From contig NZ_SBHM01000007.1 of assembly GCF_004028095.1 (NCBI RefSeq), forward strand, positions 2,108,001 to 2,172,000: a stretch of DNA of 64,000 nucleotides, in the 5' to 3' direction. Source of the stretch: Paenarthrobacter ureafaciens (lineage in GTDB: Bacteria > Actinomycetota > Actinomycetes > Actinomycetales > Micrococcaceae). The translations under genes were made by a program, and so were the position numbers. The notes under the pieces are model-generated. The model did not search any database. It saw only the letters and a program-made list of their open reading frames with translations, and was not told the origin of the DNA. Positions 26,268-34,786 of this stretch are shown piece by piece. How positions within the stretch are numbered: the stretch's first letter is position 1; each line of letters starts with the position of its first letter.

Positions 26268-27764
26268 CTAGTTCTCCTTGCTGTGGTCAGCGAACCAGCC
26301 GGTTACCTGCGGCCTGGTGTTCTGGTAGATGTGCTTGGCTTCCTGGTACTCGGCCAGTCCCGTGGGGCCGAGCTCCCGGCCCACTCCCGACTGTCCGAAG
26401 CCGCCCCACTCCGCCTGCGGGAGGTAGGGGTGGTAGTCGTTGATCCAGATGGTGCCGTGCCGGAGCCTGCCCGCCACCCGTTGCGCCTTCCCGGCGTCCT
26501 GCGTCCACACGGCTCCGGCCAGCCCGTAGATCGTGTCGTTGGCGGTTGCCACGGCTTCGTCTTCGGTGCGGAAAGTTTCCACGGTCACTACCGGGCCGAA
26601 TGCCTCATCGGTCACCACCGACATTCCCCGCGTGACGCGGTCCAGGACGGTCGGCCGGTAGTAGAAACCGGCGTCGTACTTATCGCCTTCCGGCGCCCCG
26701 CCGCCGGTCCGCAACCGGGCACCCTCGGCTATGCCGCGTTGGACGTACTCGTGGACCTTGTCGCGGTGGTCGGCAGAGATCAGCGGGCCGGTTTCCGCGT
26801 CCTCGTCGAAGGGGCCGCCCAAACGGATGGCTTCTGCGCGGCGGACCAGTTCGTCGACGAAGCGTTCGGCGATGGATTCCTCCACCACCAGCCGTGCGCC
26901 TGCCGAGCAAACCTGCCCGGAGTGCAGGAATGCGCCGTTGAGCGCATTGTCGACGGCGGCGTCGAAGTCCGCGTCGGCGAAGACCACGTTGGGGTTCTTG
27001 CCACCCAGTTCCAGCGCCACCTTCTTGACGGTTGCGGCAGCGGCCGCGGCGATGCTCTTGCCGGTCTCCAGGCCGCCGGTGAAGGAAACGAGGTCGACGT
27101 CGGGGTGTTCCGTCAGCGGTGCGCCCACCTTCCGCCCGGGACCGGTGACAAGGTTCGCGACGCCGTCGGGCAGTCCCAGGTCCTTCATGAGCTGCATGCA
27201 CAGGATGCTGGTGGAAGGGGTCAACTCTGCTGGTTTGAGGACGAACGTGCAGCCTGCGGCCAGTGCCGGTGCAATCTTCCACGCCGCTTGGAGAAGGGGG
27301 TAGTTCCACGGGGTGATGAGGCCGCAGACGCCGACGGGCTCGTAGACGATCCGGCTGACGACGTCGGGGTTCCCGGCGTCCACCACCCGGCCCGGCTGCT
27401 GGCCCGCGAGCTTGCCGAAGTATTCGAAGCACGCAGCGATGTCATCGATGTCGATGCGGCTCTCGATGATGCGTTTTCCGGTGTCCAAGGATTCGGCCCG
27501 TGCGAATTTTTCGCGGTGTTCGCGCAGTCCGGCTGCGACTTTGAGCAGGAAGGAGCCGCGCTCGGGGGCGGGGACGGAAGACCAGACGCCTGAGTCGAAG
27601 GCTGCCCGGGCTGCGGCGATCGCGCGTTCGGCGTCTTCCTTGCCACCTTCGGAAACGGTGGCGACAACTTCACCGTCAGCCGGGTTTCGGATCTCCCGGG
27701 CGGCACCGGAAGCAGCTGCCTCCCATGAACCGTTGATGAAGAGCGTGGATGCTGTTGTTGACAT
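26268..27764 (-). CDS. betB: Betaine aldehyde dehydrogenase
   Basis: NAD(P)-dependent aldehyde dehydrogenase, 498 residues, converting betaine aldehyde to glycine betaine. Motifs: GLITPWNYPLLQAAWKIAPAL and FVLKPAEL (cofactor site), VSFTGGLETGKSI, ALELGGKNPNVVF with the catalytic Glu, and HSGQVCSAGARLVVEE with the catalytic Cys. It is the first gene of an operon with codA and a permease. The leader from the proposed promoter is about 220 bases long and shows no other gene. Confidence 0.93.
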   Translation of the reverse strand: MSTTASTLFINGSWEAAASGAAREIRNPADGEVVATVSEGGKEDAERAIAAARAAFDSGVWSSVPAPERGSFLLKVAAGLREHREKFARAESLDTGKRIIESRIDIDDIAACFEYFGKLAGQQPGRVVDAGNPDVVSRIVYEPVGVCGLITPWNYPLLQAAWKIAPALAAGCTFVLKPAELTPSTSILCMQLMKDLGLPDGVANLVTGPGRKVGAPLTEHPDVDLVSFTGGLETGKSIAAAAAATVKKVALELGGKNPNVVFADADFDAAVDNALNGAFLHSGQVCSAGARLVVEESIAERFVDELVRRAEAIRLGGPFDEDAETGPLISADHRDKVHEYVQRGIAEGARLRTGGGAPEGDKYDAGFYYRPTVLDRVTRGMSVVTDEAFGPVVTVETFRTEDEAVATANDTIYGLAGAVWTQDAGKAQRVAGRLRHGTIWINDYHPYLPQAEWGGFGQSGVGRELGPTGLAEYQEAKHIYQNTRPQVTGWFADHSKEN

Positions 27765-27991
27765 TGTTCTCCCTATGAATCGGGCAAAGTGCTGGGCTTG
27801 GAGAGCGGGGTCCGCCAGGATTCGGGCACGGCGCGGCCGGGCCTTGTATGGCTTTGGCGTGTTGCCTGTGGTGTTGCAGTTACGAGCCGTTGATCCGGCA
27901 CGAAGGTCTGTATGTGGCGTGCCTGGCTGCGATGCAGCGGTGGCCTGTGGTGCTAGGAGCCTGGACTGAGTGTGTCGTAGGTCATAGAAAG

Positions 27992-28020
27992 ACAGTAGAA
28001 CACTTTGAACGATCGTTCAA
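27992..28020 (-). promoter_or_regulatory. Promoter with overlapping TetR-type operator for betB-codA
   Basis: TTGAACGATCGTTCAA (28005-28020) is a perfect 16-bp palindrome, the usual form of a TetR operator. On the minus strand its end TTGAAC serves as -35, then a 17-bp spacer and TACTGT (27997-27992) as -10. Repressor binding would therefore block RNA polymerase. It lies between the regulator gene and betB. Confidence 0.75.
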
Positions 28021-28087
28021 GACTTTGCGGCATCAGATATATCAAGCCGTGAGTTTGTGACTTTTAGCAGGCGATCCGGCGTCGGCG

Positions 28088-28687
28088 TCAGCTCGCTTCA
28101 GGCGCCGGGGCGAAAGCGATCTCTTCCGTGCGGGCGATGCTGCGCTCGATGGCGGCCGCGTCGATGCCGAGGAGGGAGGTCAGCCACATGCCGTTCTGGA
28201 TGACGACGACGTCGGCGGCCCGGTCGCGGCATTCACCCCAGGAAAGCCCGGGCTTGGCATTGGAGATCAGGGACGCCAAACCGTCCAGGTAGCGGTCAAA
28301 CGCGGCAGCGTTGATCTCGGCGTAGCCCTCATCGGCTTGCGCGAGGGCCCACAAATGCAGGCGCAGGGACAAATAACGGGTAGTCAACAGGTCGGCGCCG
28401 GCCACCCGGCGGAGGGCGCGGCGGAGGTGCTCCACGGGGTCAGCGGCTGGGTCTGGTGCCACGAGGAGGAGGTCGTGTTCATCAACGTGCTGCAAGGCCG
28501 CCCGGATCAGGCTGGTTTTGTCGTCGTAGTAATAGTTCACCAGGCCAAGGGCCACTCCGGCCTCGCGGGCCACAGCACGCATGCTGACCCCGGAAATACC
28601 GTGCCGGGAGAGCAACTCCAAGGCCGCTTCGAGGATGCGGGACTGTTTGTCGAGCTGCTCGCCGGATTTCAAGGTATCTGTCCCCAT
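28088..28687 (-). CDS. betI: TetR family regulator, BetI type
   Basis: 199-residue repressor. The N-terminal helix-turn-helix reads SRILEAALELLSRHGISGVSMRAVAREAGVALGLVNYYYDDKTSL, close to BetI (choline-responsive). The C-terminal domain (RYLSLRLHLWALAQADEGYAEINAAAFDRYL) is typical for ligand binding. It lies upstream of and in the same direction as betB, with a palindromic operator between. Choline is the expected inducer by analogy. Confidence 0.88.
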   Translation of the reverse strand: MGTDTLKSGEQLDKQSRILEAALELLSRHGISGVSMRAVAREAGVALGLVNYYYDDKTSLIRAALQHVDEHDLLLVAPDPAADPVEHLRRALRRVAGADLLTTRYLSLRLHLWALAQADEGYAEINAAAFDRYLDGLASLISNAKPGLSWGECRDRAADVVVIQNGMWLTSLLGIDAAAIERSIARTEEIAFAPAPEAS

Positions 28688-28778
28688 AGGGCCAGACTAA
28701 CGTGCCCGCACAGGTGAGGCCCGGTCCGCGCGTCCTGTCGTCATGGTGGAGCGCAAACCGGGCCTTGCCGTGGTGGCC

Positions 28779-29819
28779 TTAAACGCTGGTGGCGTCCTCG
28801 ACCTCGCCTACCAGTTCCTCGATGATGTCTTCCAGGAACAGCATGCCGGTGGTGGCGCCGTCGGAGTTGAAGACGCGGGCAATGTGTGCGCCGCTTCTGC
28901 GCATCGAGGCCAAGGCATCCTCAAGCTCGCTGCCCACATAGACCGAGGCCAGGCGGCGGATTCGCTTCTCGGGCACCGGACGGTTGAACTTTTCCGTGGT
29001 GGTCAGGTCCATCACGTCCTTCAAGTGCAGGTAACCGGAGGGTTGGCCGTCCCGGTCAGTGAGGATGTAACGGGAATACCCATGCTCCGCTACTGTCCTT
29101 TGGATGTCGGCCGGGGTTGAAGAATCCGGCAACAACACCATGTCGGCAATCGGTACTTCAACCTCGCCCACCGTCTTGGACGTGAACTCGAAAGCAGCGG
29201 TCAAGGTGCCGCTGGTGTCATTCAATGTACCCACGCGGGTGGACTGCTCAACGATCGTGGCTACTTCATCCAAGGTGTAGGCGCTGGTGGCCTCCTCCTT
29301 TGGCTCCACGCGGAACAGGCGCAACACGGAGTTCGCGATCCCGTTCAACGTCCAAATCACGGGCTTGAACACCTTTGCCACGAGAACCAGCGGGGGAGCG
29401 AGGATGAGGGCGGCGCGGGTTGGGACCGAGAAGGAGATGTTCTTGGGAACCATCTCGCCCACCACCACGTGGAGGAACGTCACCAACACCAGGGCCACCA
29501 CGAAGGCAATGATGCCAATGGCTTCCGCCGGAAGGGACGTCAGGCCCAACGGGATCTCCAGCAAGTGGTGGATGGCCGGTTCGGAGACATTCAGGATCAC
29601 CAGCGAGCAGACCGTAATACCAAGCTGGCTGGTGGCCAGCATCAAGGTGGCATGCTCCATGGCCCACAGTGTGGTCTTCGCTGCTTTGCTGCCGGCCTCG
29701 GCCTTGGGCTCGATCTGTGACCGCCTGGCCGAAATCACGGCAAACTCGGCGCCCACGAAGAACGCGTTCACTACCAGCAGGATGACCAGCCAGATGATGC
29801 CGGGAAGGTACTCGCTCAT
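28779..29819 (-). CDS. CNNM/CorC family membrane protein (DUF21 plus CBS pair)
   Basis: 346-residue membrane protein. The N-terminal DUF21 part has about four spans (IIWLVILLVVNAFFVGAEFAVISARRSQIE, then VVVGEMVPKNISFS). The C-terminal half holds two CBS domains (VEVPIADMVLLPDSSTPADIQ, YSRYILTDRDGQPSGYLHLKDVMDL). Such proteins act in Mg2+ or Co2+ efflux and are related to hemolysin C. The transporter-associated HlyC/CorC tail is missing, unlike in its neighbour. Its start overlaps the neighbour's stop by 4 bases. Confidence 0.9.
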   Translation of the reverse strand: MSEYLPGIIWLVILLVVNAFFVGAEFAVISARRSQIEPKAEAGSKAAKTTLWAMEHATLMLATSQLGITVCSLVILNVSEPAIHHLLEIPLGLTSLPAEAIGIIAFVVALVLVTFLHVVVGEMVPKNISFSVPTRAALILAPPLVLVAKVFKPVIWTLNGIANSVLRLFRVEPKEEATSAYTLDEVATIVEQSTRVGTLNDTSGTLTAAFEFTSKTVGEVEVPIADMVLLPDSSTPADIQRTVAEHGYSRYILTDRDGQPSGYLHLKDVMDLTTTEKFNRPVPEKRIRRLASVYVGSELEDALASMRRSGAHIARVFNSDGATTGMLFLEDIIEELVGEVEDATSV

Positions 29820-31171
29820 GGCCGAAGCTCCTCGGAGATCTTGTTGATGATCTGGTCATGGGTGCTGATGTGTTCAGTGTCGGGGTCCGGAGTGAAACGG
29901 ATGCGCCCCAGCTGAGCGCCGGCCACTCTTTCCACCCGCAGCACGCCCCCGGCCACCTCAACTTCATCGCCCAATTCAGGCACCCGGTCCAGCTGGTCGG
30001 ACATGAACCCGGCCACGGTGTCGTACTCTTCCCCTTCGGGGACGACGATCCCTGTCCGGTCCAGCAGCTCATCCGGCCGCAGGGACGCGTCGAACGTGAT
30101 GGAGCGTCCCACCCGGACCACACCTGCGCGTGCCCGGTCGTGCTCATCTTCGAGTTCGCCCACGATTTCCTCCACGAGGTCCTCGAGGGTCACTATCCCT
30201 GCTGTTCCGCCATGTTCATCAGAGACGATCGCTACCTGCAGGCCCTGTTTGCGGAGCAATACCAGCAAGGCGTCCACGTCCTTGGACTCCGGAACATACA
30301 ACGGTTCGGTCATCAGGGACGTCGCCACCACTGCATCGCGCTGCTCCAAGGGGACGGCAAAGGCCTGTTTCACGTGCAGGACGCCCAGGATTTCGTCCCG
30401 GTCCCGGCCAATCACCGGGAAGCGCGAAAACCCCGTAGCAGAGGCCAACTCCACGATCTCGGCGGCAGTTTGGTCAGCATCCACCGCCATCATACGGACA
30501 CGGGGAGTCATGACGTCACCGGCCGTGTGCTCCGAGAACCGGAGGGTTCGGTTCAGCAACTCGGCATGGTCCTGATCCAGAAGGCCTTCCATGGCGGACC
30601 GCCGCACCAGCGAGGACAGCTCCTCTGCTGAGCGTGCACCGGAGAGCTCCTCTTTCGGCTCGATGCCGAAGGACCGGATGATCTTGTTTGCGGTGTTGTT
30701 GAACAGCAGGATTGCGGGTTTGAAGACGGCGGTGAACAGCGCCTGGAAAGGAACCACCACTTTGGCTGTTGCGAGGGGCAAGGCCAAAGCGAAGTTCTTG
30801 GGGACCAGCTCGCCGATCACCATCGAGAACACAGTGGCAAGGAAAATCCCCGCAACTGCCCCCACCCCGGGAACCACATCAGCCGGGAGGCCCCAGGACT
30901 GCAGGGGCTCGCTGAGCATCCGGCTGATGGCGGGCTCAAAGGTGTAGCCGGTGAGCAGCGTGGTCAGCGTGATGCCGAGCTGCGCGCCGGACAAGTGCGT
31001 CGAGGTGATCTTGAGGGCCTTGATGGTTGGCCCCAGCCGCTTTTCGCCGCGGGCTTGGCGGGCTTCAAGTTCGGTCCGGTCCAGATTGACCAAAGCGAAC
31101 TCCGAAGCGACGAAGAATCCAGTGCCGACAGTGAGGACGAGGCCTATGCCGAGCATGATCCATTCATACAT
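29816..31171 (-). CDS. CNNM/CorC family membrane protein with HlyC/CorC tail
   Basis: 451 residues: DUF21 membrane part (GTGFFVASEFALVNLDRTELEARQARGEKR; VIGELVPKNFALALPL), two CBS domains (GDVMTPRVRMMAVDADQTAAEI, FPVIGRDRDEILGVLHVK, DEHGGTAGIVTLEDLVEEIVGE) and the C-terminal FAD-like CorC_HlyC domain (LLDRTGIVVPEGEEYDTVAGFM). Probably part of Mg2+/divalent cation efflux. It is the first of a two-gene operon with the shorter paralogue; both may form a heteromer. Confidence 0.92.
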   Translation of the reverse strand: MYEWIMLGIGLVLTVGTGFFVASEFALVNLDRTELEARQARGEKRLGPTIKALKITSTHLSGAQLGITLTTLLTGYTFEPAISRMLSEPLQSWGLPADVVPGVGAVAGIFLATVFSMVIGELVPKNFALALPLATAKVVVPFQALFTAVFKPAILLFNNTANKIIRSFGIEPKEELSGARSAEELSSLVRRSAMEGLLDQDHAELLNRTLRFSEHTAGDVMTPRVRMMAVDADQTAAEIVELASATGFSRFPVIGRDRDEILGVLHVKQAFAVPLEQRDAVVATSLMTEPLYVPESKDVDALLVLLRKQGLQVAIVSDEHGGTAGIVTLEDLVEEIVGELEDEHDRARAGVVRVGRSITFDASLRPDELLDRTGIVVPEGEEYDTVAGFMSDQLDRVPELGDEVEVAGGVLRVERVAGAQLGRIRFTPDPDTEHISTHDQIINKISEELRP

Positions 31172-31372
31172 TCGGGCGCCCCTCTCCCTGGGAGACCGGC
31201 AATCCGGTCAGCGGGCAGAGGGGCCTGGGCATATGTGAAGGAGGGTCATCCATAATGTCGTCATTCTACGGGTTGGTTGAGGACCGTGGCGTTCTTGTGC
31301 GCCGCAGGCTGAAACCGGAACCGTGAGAAGGCGCAGACCGTTGATGATCCCGGAAGGGCGTTGTAAACCAAA

Positions 31373-31402
31373 GAAACCCCCGGAAATCCGCAGTTCCGGG
31401 TT
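31373..31402 (-). terminator. Probable terminator of the broken membrane-protein gene
   Basis: CCCGGAA / TTCCGGG stem (31379-31385 with 31394-31400) with an 8-base loop; on the minus strand GGTTTCTTTGG follows. The rest of 31172-31372 shows nothing clear. Confidence 0.5.
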
Positions 31403-31404
31403 CT

Positions 31405-32104
31405 TCAGCCTGCCCGCGGGCCGGGGTCGTGCGCCTTCCGCCGTCCGTCCCGGTGGGACAGGTAGGCGAACACCACCAGGGCGGCGCCGGCCACGATCAT
31501 GACCACAGGGAAGGCGAAATTCGCAGGGATCAGCAGGACCGTGGCCTGGAGGATGAAGATCAGCCCCATCACCGCCAGTGCCCCGGCCGGAATCAACGGC
31601 CATTTCATCCGTTTCCTGTGGTCGCTGGTTTCATCGACGCGCACCGGAACCAGCGAAAGCACACCAAAGGTGGCCGCCAAACCCAGGAAGAGGATGGCGG
31701 CGGTAGGGGTACCCTGCAGTTCCTGCGGGAGGCCACGATGACCGCCAGGTGAACATGACGCCGGAAGGGATCAGGGCCCACCAGTTGCCCGGTTCGCGGA
31801 GGAACACGGCGGCAAAGCCGGCACCCATGAAGACGAACAGGAAGGCTGCACCCCAGGCGCCGCCCGTGAGCTGGGCGGTGGTGATAACCGCAGCCAGGCC
31901 CAGGAACACGGACCCGGGGATGGCCGCCCACCAGTTCGCCCGACGACGGATGAACAGGGCAAGGAACACGACCCCAACGGCCGCGAAAATCAGCGGTGCC
32001 ACGAAAGATGCGGTGTCCATGATGCCCACCCTGTCCAGCAGCAGCAGGACCCCCAGCACAATGATGACGACGCCTGCGATGATGCTTGCGTTTGCCGATT
32101 TCAC
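31405..32104 (-). pseudogene. Small multi-span membrane protein, frameshifted twice
   Basis: The minus strand starts MKSANASIIAGVVIIVLGVLLLLDRVGIMD and keeps one frame to about 31752 (GNWWALIPSGVMFT). A second frame then gives LAVIVA only, and a third frame from about 31730 gives LQGTPTAAILFLGLAATFGVLSLVPV and continues to RRKAHDPGPRAG at 31405. Adding one C in GTTCACCTGG (near 31748) and one C in GTGGCCTCCC (near 31731) restores a single 233-residue frame. The protein would have about seven hydrophobic spans and a duplicated NWW-A/L-IP motif. It could be a real pseudogene or two sequencing errors in short C runs. Family resembles small LiaF/DUF5668-like membrane proteins, not certain. Confidence 0.8.
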
Positions 32105-32314
32105 CGTATGCCTCCCGGATCCGGCAGCCGGCCCTTCACCGCGCTGCTTAACTCAGGCTAGGACCGGTCCCGGACCGTAAACAGGGCACAAAGCCCCCGC
32201 CTGCCATGCAGGCGGCCCCAACAGCCCGGACTTTAGTCCCTGTTATGGAATAACCCTCAGGCGTAGCTTGAAAGTGGCGCCGGCAACGGCGTCGTCAGGT
32301 TTCAAGGGGGCATC

Positions 32315-32986
32315 ATGACCAGGCCCAGGTTCTCGGCACTCTGCATTCTCGGGCTCAGCAGCCTGATGGTCCTGACAGCCTGCTTCGGGCCGCCGAGTCC
32401 GTCGCCCACCACGAGCAGCGCCAGCCCAAGCGCGACGACCGGCCCCACCTCAACAGCGGGCACGACGGCGTCGGCCACCACCTCAGCCCCGGCCGCCTCC
32501 ACGCCTGTCGCGCCGCCGTCGTCCGCCCCCGCAAGCCCGCCAGCCACGCAGGAACCAGTGCCGTCCGGTCTCCCTGAACAGACCGGACCGCTCACCGTTT
32601 ACTACGTGGCCGTCGGCGACAACGGCGTCTCCGGGCCGCGCATCGGGTGCGGTGACAGCGTGGTGGCCACCACGACGGCGCCGGTCACCTTCACGGACCA
32701 GGTGGGCCCGAGCATCAACGCCCTTCTTGCCAACAAGAGCCGCGACGTCGGCCTCTCCGGGCTGATCAACGTGCTGTACCAGTCCAACCTCAGTTACCTT
32801 GGCGGCGAGCTGAACGGCAGCGGCATCACCATTTGGCTCTCCGGGCAGTTCATGCTGGGTGGCGTATGCGATGTCCCGCGCGCGAAGGCCCAGCTGGAAT
32901 ACACCGCCATGGCCGCGTCCGGAGCGACGAGCGCGCAGGTGTTCGTCAACAACCGGCCGATCGACGAGGTGTTAAGCCTCAAGTAG
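32315..32986 (+). CDS. Lipoprotein with GerMN-type domain
   Basis: 223 residues. The signal peptide ends in a lipobox LTAC (Cys near residue 23), then about 60 residues rich in Ser, Thr, Pro and Ala form a flexible linker. The folded end (LTVYYVAVGDNG...YTAMAASGATSAQVFVNNRPIDEVLSLK) resembles GerMN (spore germination) domains found in many actinobacterial lipoproteins. It would sit on the outer face of the membrane. Role unknown. GGGGG precedes ATG 32315. The gap before it (32105-32314) contains only an 8-bp hairpin, CCGCCTGC/GCAGGCGG. Confidence 0.8.
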   Translation: MTRPRFSALCILGLSSLMVLTACFGPPSPSPTTSSASPSATTGPTSTAGTTASATTSAPAASTPVAPPSSAPASPPATQEPVPSGLPEQTGPLTVYYVAVGDNGVSGPRIGCGDSVVATTTAPVTFTDQVGPSINALLANKSRDVGLSGLINVLYQSNLSYLGGELNGSGITIWLSGQFMLGGVCDVPRAKAQLEYTAMAASGATSAQVFVNNRPIDEVLSLK

Positions 32987-33030
32987 GGCGTGGCTTCCGG
33001 AGCAGCCCGCGAGTAAGACGGTCAATAAAA

Positions 33031-33068
33031 AACCCCGGATTGCCCTTGAAGTAGGGCTATCCGGGGTT
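33031..33068 (-). terminator. Terminator of tRNA-Thr
   Basis: AACCCCGGAT / ATCCGGGGTT form a 10-bp stem with an inner GCCCT/AGGGC stem. On the minus strand a run of T follows (TTTTTTATTG). It may also stop the lipoprotein transcript from the other side. Confidence 0.85.
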
Positions 33069-33074
33069 CAACCG

Positions 33075-33147
33075 AGCTTCCTATCAGAATCGAACTGATG
33101 ACCTTTTCATTACGAGTGAAACGCTCTACCGACTGAGCTAAGGAAGC
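33075..33147 (-). tRNA. tRNA-Thr (anticodon CGT)
   Basis: Minus-strand cloverleaf: acceptor GCTTCCT pairs with AGGAAGC, discriminator T, D-arm TAGCTCAGTCGGTAGAGC, anticodon loop CACTCGTAATG with CGT, T loop AGTTCGATTCT. CCA not encoded. Reads ACG. Confidence 0.95.
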
Positions 33148-33233
33148 ACCGCGTCCATCTGCCGTTTCCGGCCGATCACGCAAGACATAACTGTAATAGA
33201 GTCACGCGGCCCGGGTCAAAACGGGCAGGAGCC

Positions 33234-34778
33234 CTAGCATTTCAAGCCGTCCTGCGGCAGCTTGCCGTCTACAAAGTAGTCGTCGACGGCGGTGCTGACG
33301 CAGGAGTTGGAGCGGCCGTAAGCTGTGTGCCCCTCACCCTCCCAGGTCACCAGGGCGGCGTTTTCCAGTTGCTTGCGAAGGGACTCCGACCATTCCAAAG
33401 GCGTGGCCGGATCACCGGTGGTGCCGATCACCACGATGGGTGCGGAACCCGTGTAATCGACGGCTGCCGGCTGGCGTTTTGGCTGGTACGGCCATTCCTT
33501 GCACGTCAGGCCGCCGTAGGCGAAGAAGCTGCCAAATGTGGGGGAGTCCTGCTTGAGCTTGGCTTCTTCTGCGCGCATCCCGGCGGTGTCAGTGACCATG
33601 GGGTAGTCAAGGCAGTTGATGGCGGTGAAGGCGAAGGCCGAGTTGGAGGTGTATTTTCCGCTGGGGTCCCGGTCCGCGCCGAGGTCCGCGATGCGGAGCA
33701 TCTGGGAGACATCTCCGGAGAAAGCGGTCTCCAACGCCTGGGTCAAAGCCGGCCAGCTTTGGTTGTCGTACAACGGCAGAATCAGGCCGTTCACGAATTC
33801 GGTTCCCGTGACGAGCCGTCCGTCCCGGGCAGTCTGCGGATTCGCGTCCACCGCATTGATGAGGTCCCGGATCTCTTGGACGCCGTTGTCTACTCCGCCG
33901 CTCAGCGGGCAGTTGTTTTGGCCCAGGCAGTTGGCTACGTAGGTCCGGATGGCTTTCTCGAACGCCCTCGCCTGACCAGCGGTGAGTTCTTCGTTGCTGA
34001 TGGAGGGATCAACCGCGCCGTCGAGGACCAGCCGCCCGACGTTCTCCGGGAACAGGTCTGCGTACGTGGAGCCCAGGAACGTTCCGTACGAGTAACCGAG
34101 GTAATTGAGCTTGGCGTCGTTGACCACGGCCCGGAGGACGTCAAGGTCCTTGGCGGCGCTCACGGTATCAATGTGTTCAAGGACCGGCCCGGTCTTTTCG
34201 GCGCACTGCTTGGCCACCGTTTTGTTGAAGGCCAGCGCAGCGGCCAGTCCCTCGTCCGTGTCCTTCCGGAAGTCCTTCTCACGGGCGGCGTCCCGTTCGG
34301 CATCCGAGGACATGCAGGTCACAGGTGCGGACCTCTTAACGCCGCGGGGATCGAAACCCACGATGTCGTAGTTGGAGCGCAGCTTCTGGGTGAAGTGCGA
34401 CTTTCCGCTGTCCTTGACGAAGTCGACGCCGGAGCCGCCCGGCCCGCCCGGGTTGATCAGGACCGTGCCTTTCTTGCTGCCGTTGCTTGCGAGCTTGATG
34501 GCTGAGAGGGTGATCTCCTCCGAATCCGGTTTTCCGTAATCCAGGGGGACCTGCACCTTGCCGCATTCGAACCCGTCTTCGCAGGAACTCCACTCCACCC
34601 CCTGGGAGTAGAACTTCTCCAGTCCTTCCGGCGCGGACGCAGCGATTGAGGGGTCCACCGTACTGGTGGAAGGTTTGGCTGTGGGGGCGGGAAGGAACGG
34701 CAGGGAGCATGCGCTGAGCACCAGCATGGACACCATGGCGAGGCAGAACGCGGCGAACCGGCGGGGTGCGGACTTCAT
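33234..34778 (-). CDS. Exported alpha/beta hydrolase, tripeptidyl aminopeptidase type (lipoprotein)
   Basis: 514 residues. The signal ends with lipobox LSACS (Cys near 24). The alpha/beta hydrolase fold shows NPGGPGGSGVDF (oxyanion), YLGYSYGTFLGSTYADLFP (nucleophile Ser), IGTTGDPATPLEWSESL (Asp, TAP-like C-terminal domain) and WEGEGHTAYGRSNSC (His). This is the actinobacterial SlpD/SlpE/Tap family that removes tripeptides from the N-terminus of peptides. It follows holB by 8 bp in the same direction. Exact substrate not known. Confidence 0.88.
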   Translation of the reverse strand: MKSAPRRFAAFCLAMVSMLVLSACSLPFLPAPTAKPSTSTVDPSIAASAPEGLEKFYSQGVEWSSCEDGFECGKVQVPLDYGKPDSEEITLSAIKLASNGSKKGTVLINPGGPGGSGVDFVKDSGKSHFTQKLRSNYDIVGFDPRGVKRSAPVTCMSSDAERDAAREKDFRKDTDEGLAAALAFNKTVAKQCAEKTGPVLEHIDTVSAAKDLDVLRAVVNDAKLNYLGYSYGTFLGSTYADLFPENVGRLVLDGAVDPSISNEELTAGQARAFEKAIRTYVANCLGQNNCPLSGGVDNGVQEIRDLINAVDANPQTARDGRLVTGTEFVNGLILPLYDNQSWPALTQALETAFSGDVSQMLRIADLGADRDPSGKYTSNSAFAFTAINCLDYPMVTDTAGMRAEEAKLKQDSPTFGSFFAYGGLTCKEWPYQPKRQPAAVDYTGSAPIVVIGTTGDPATPLEWSESLRKQLENAALVTWEGEGHTAYGRSNSCVSTAVDDYFVDGKLPQDGLKC

Positions 34779-34786
34779 GGATTCTC

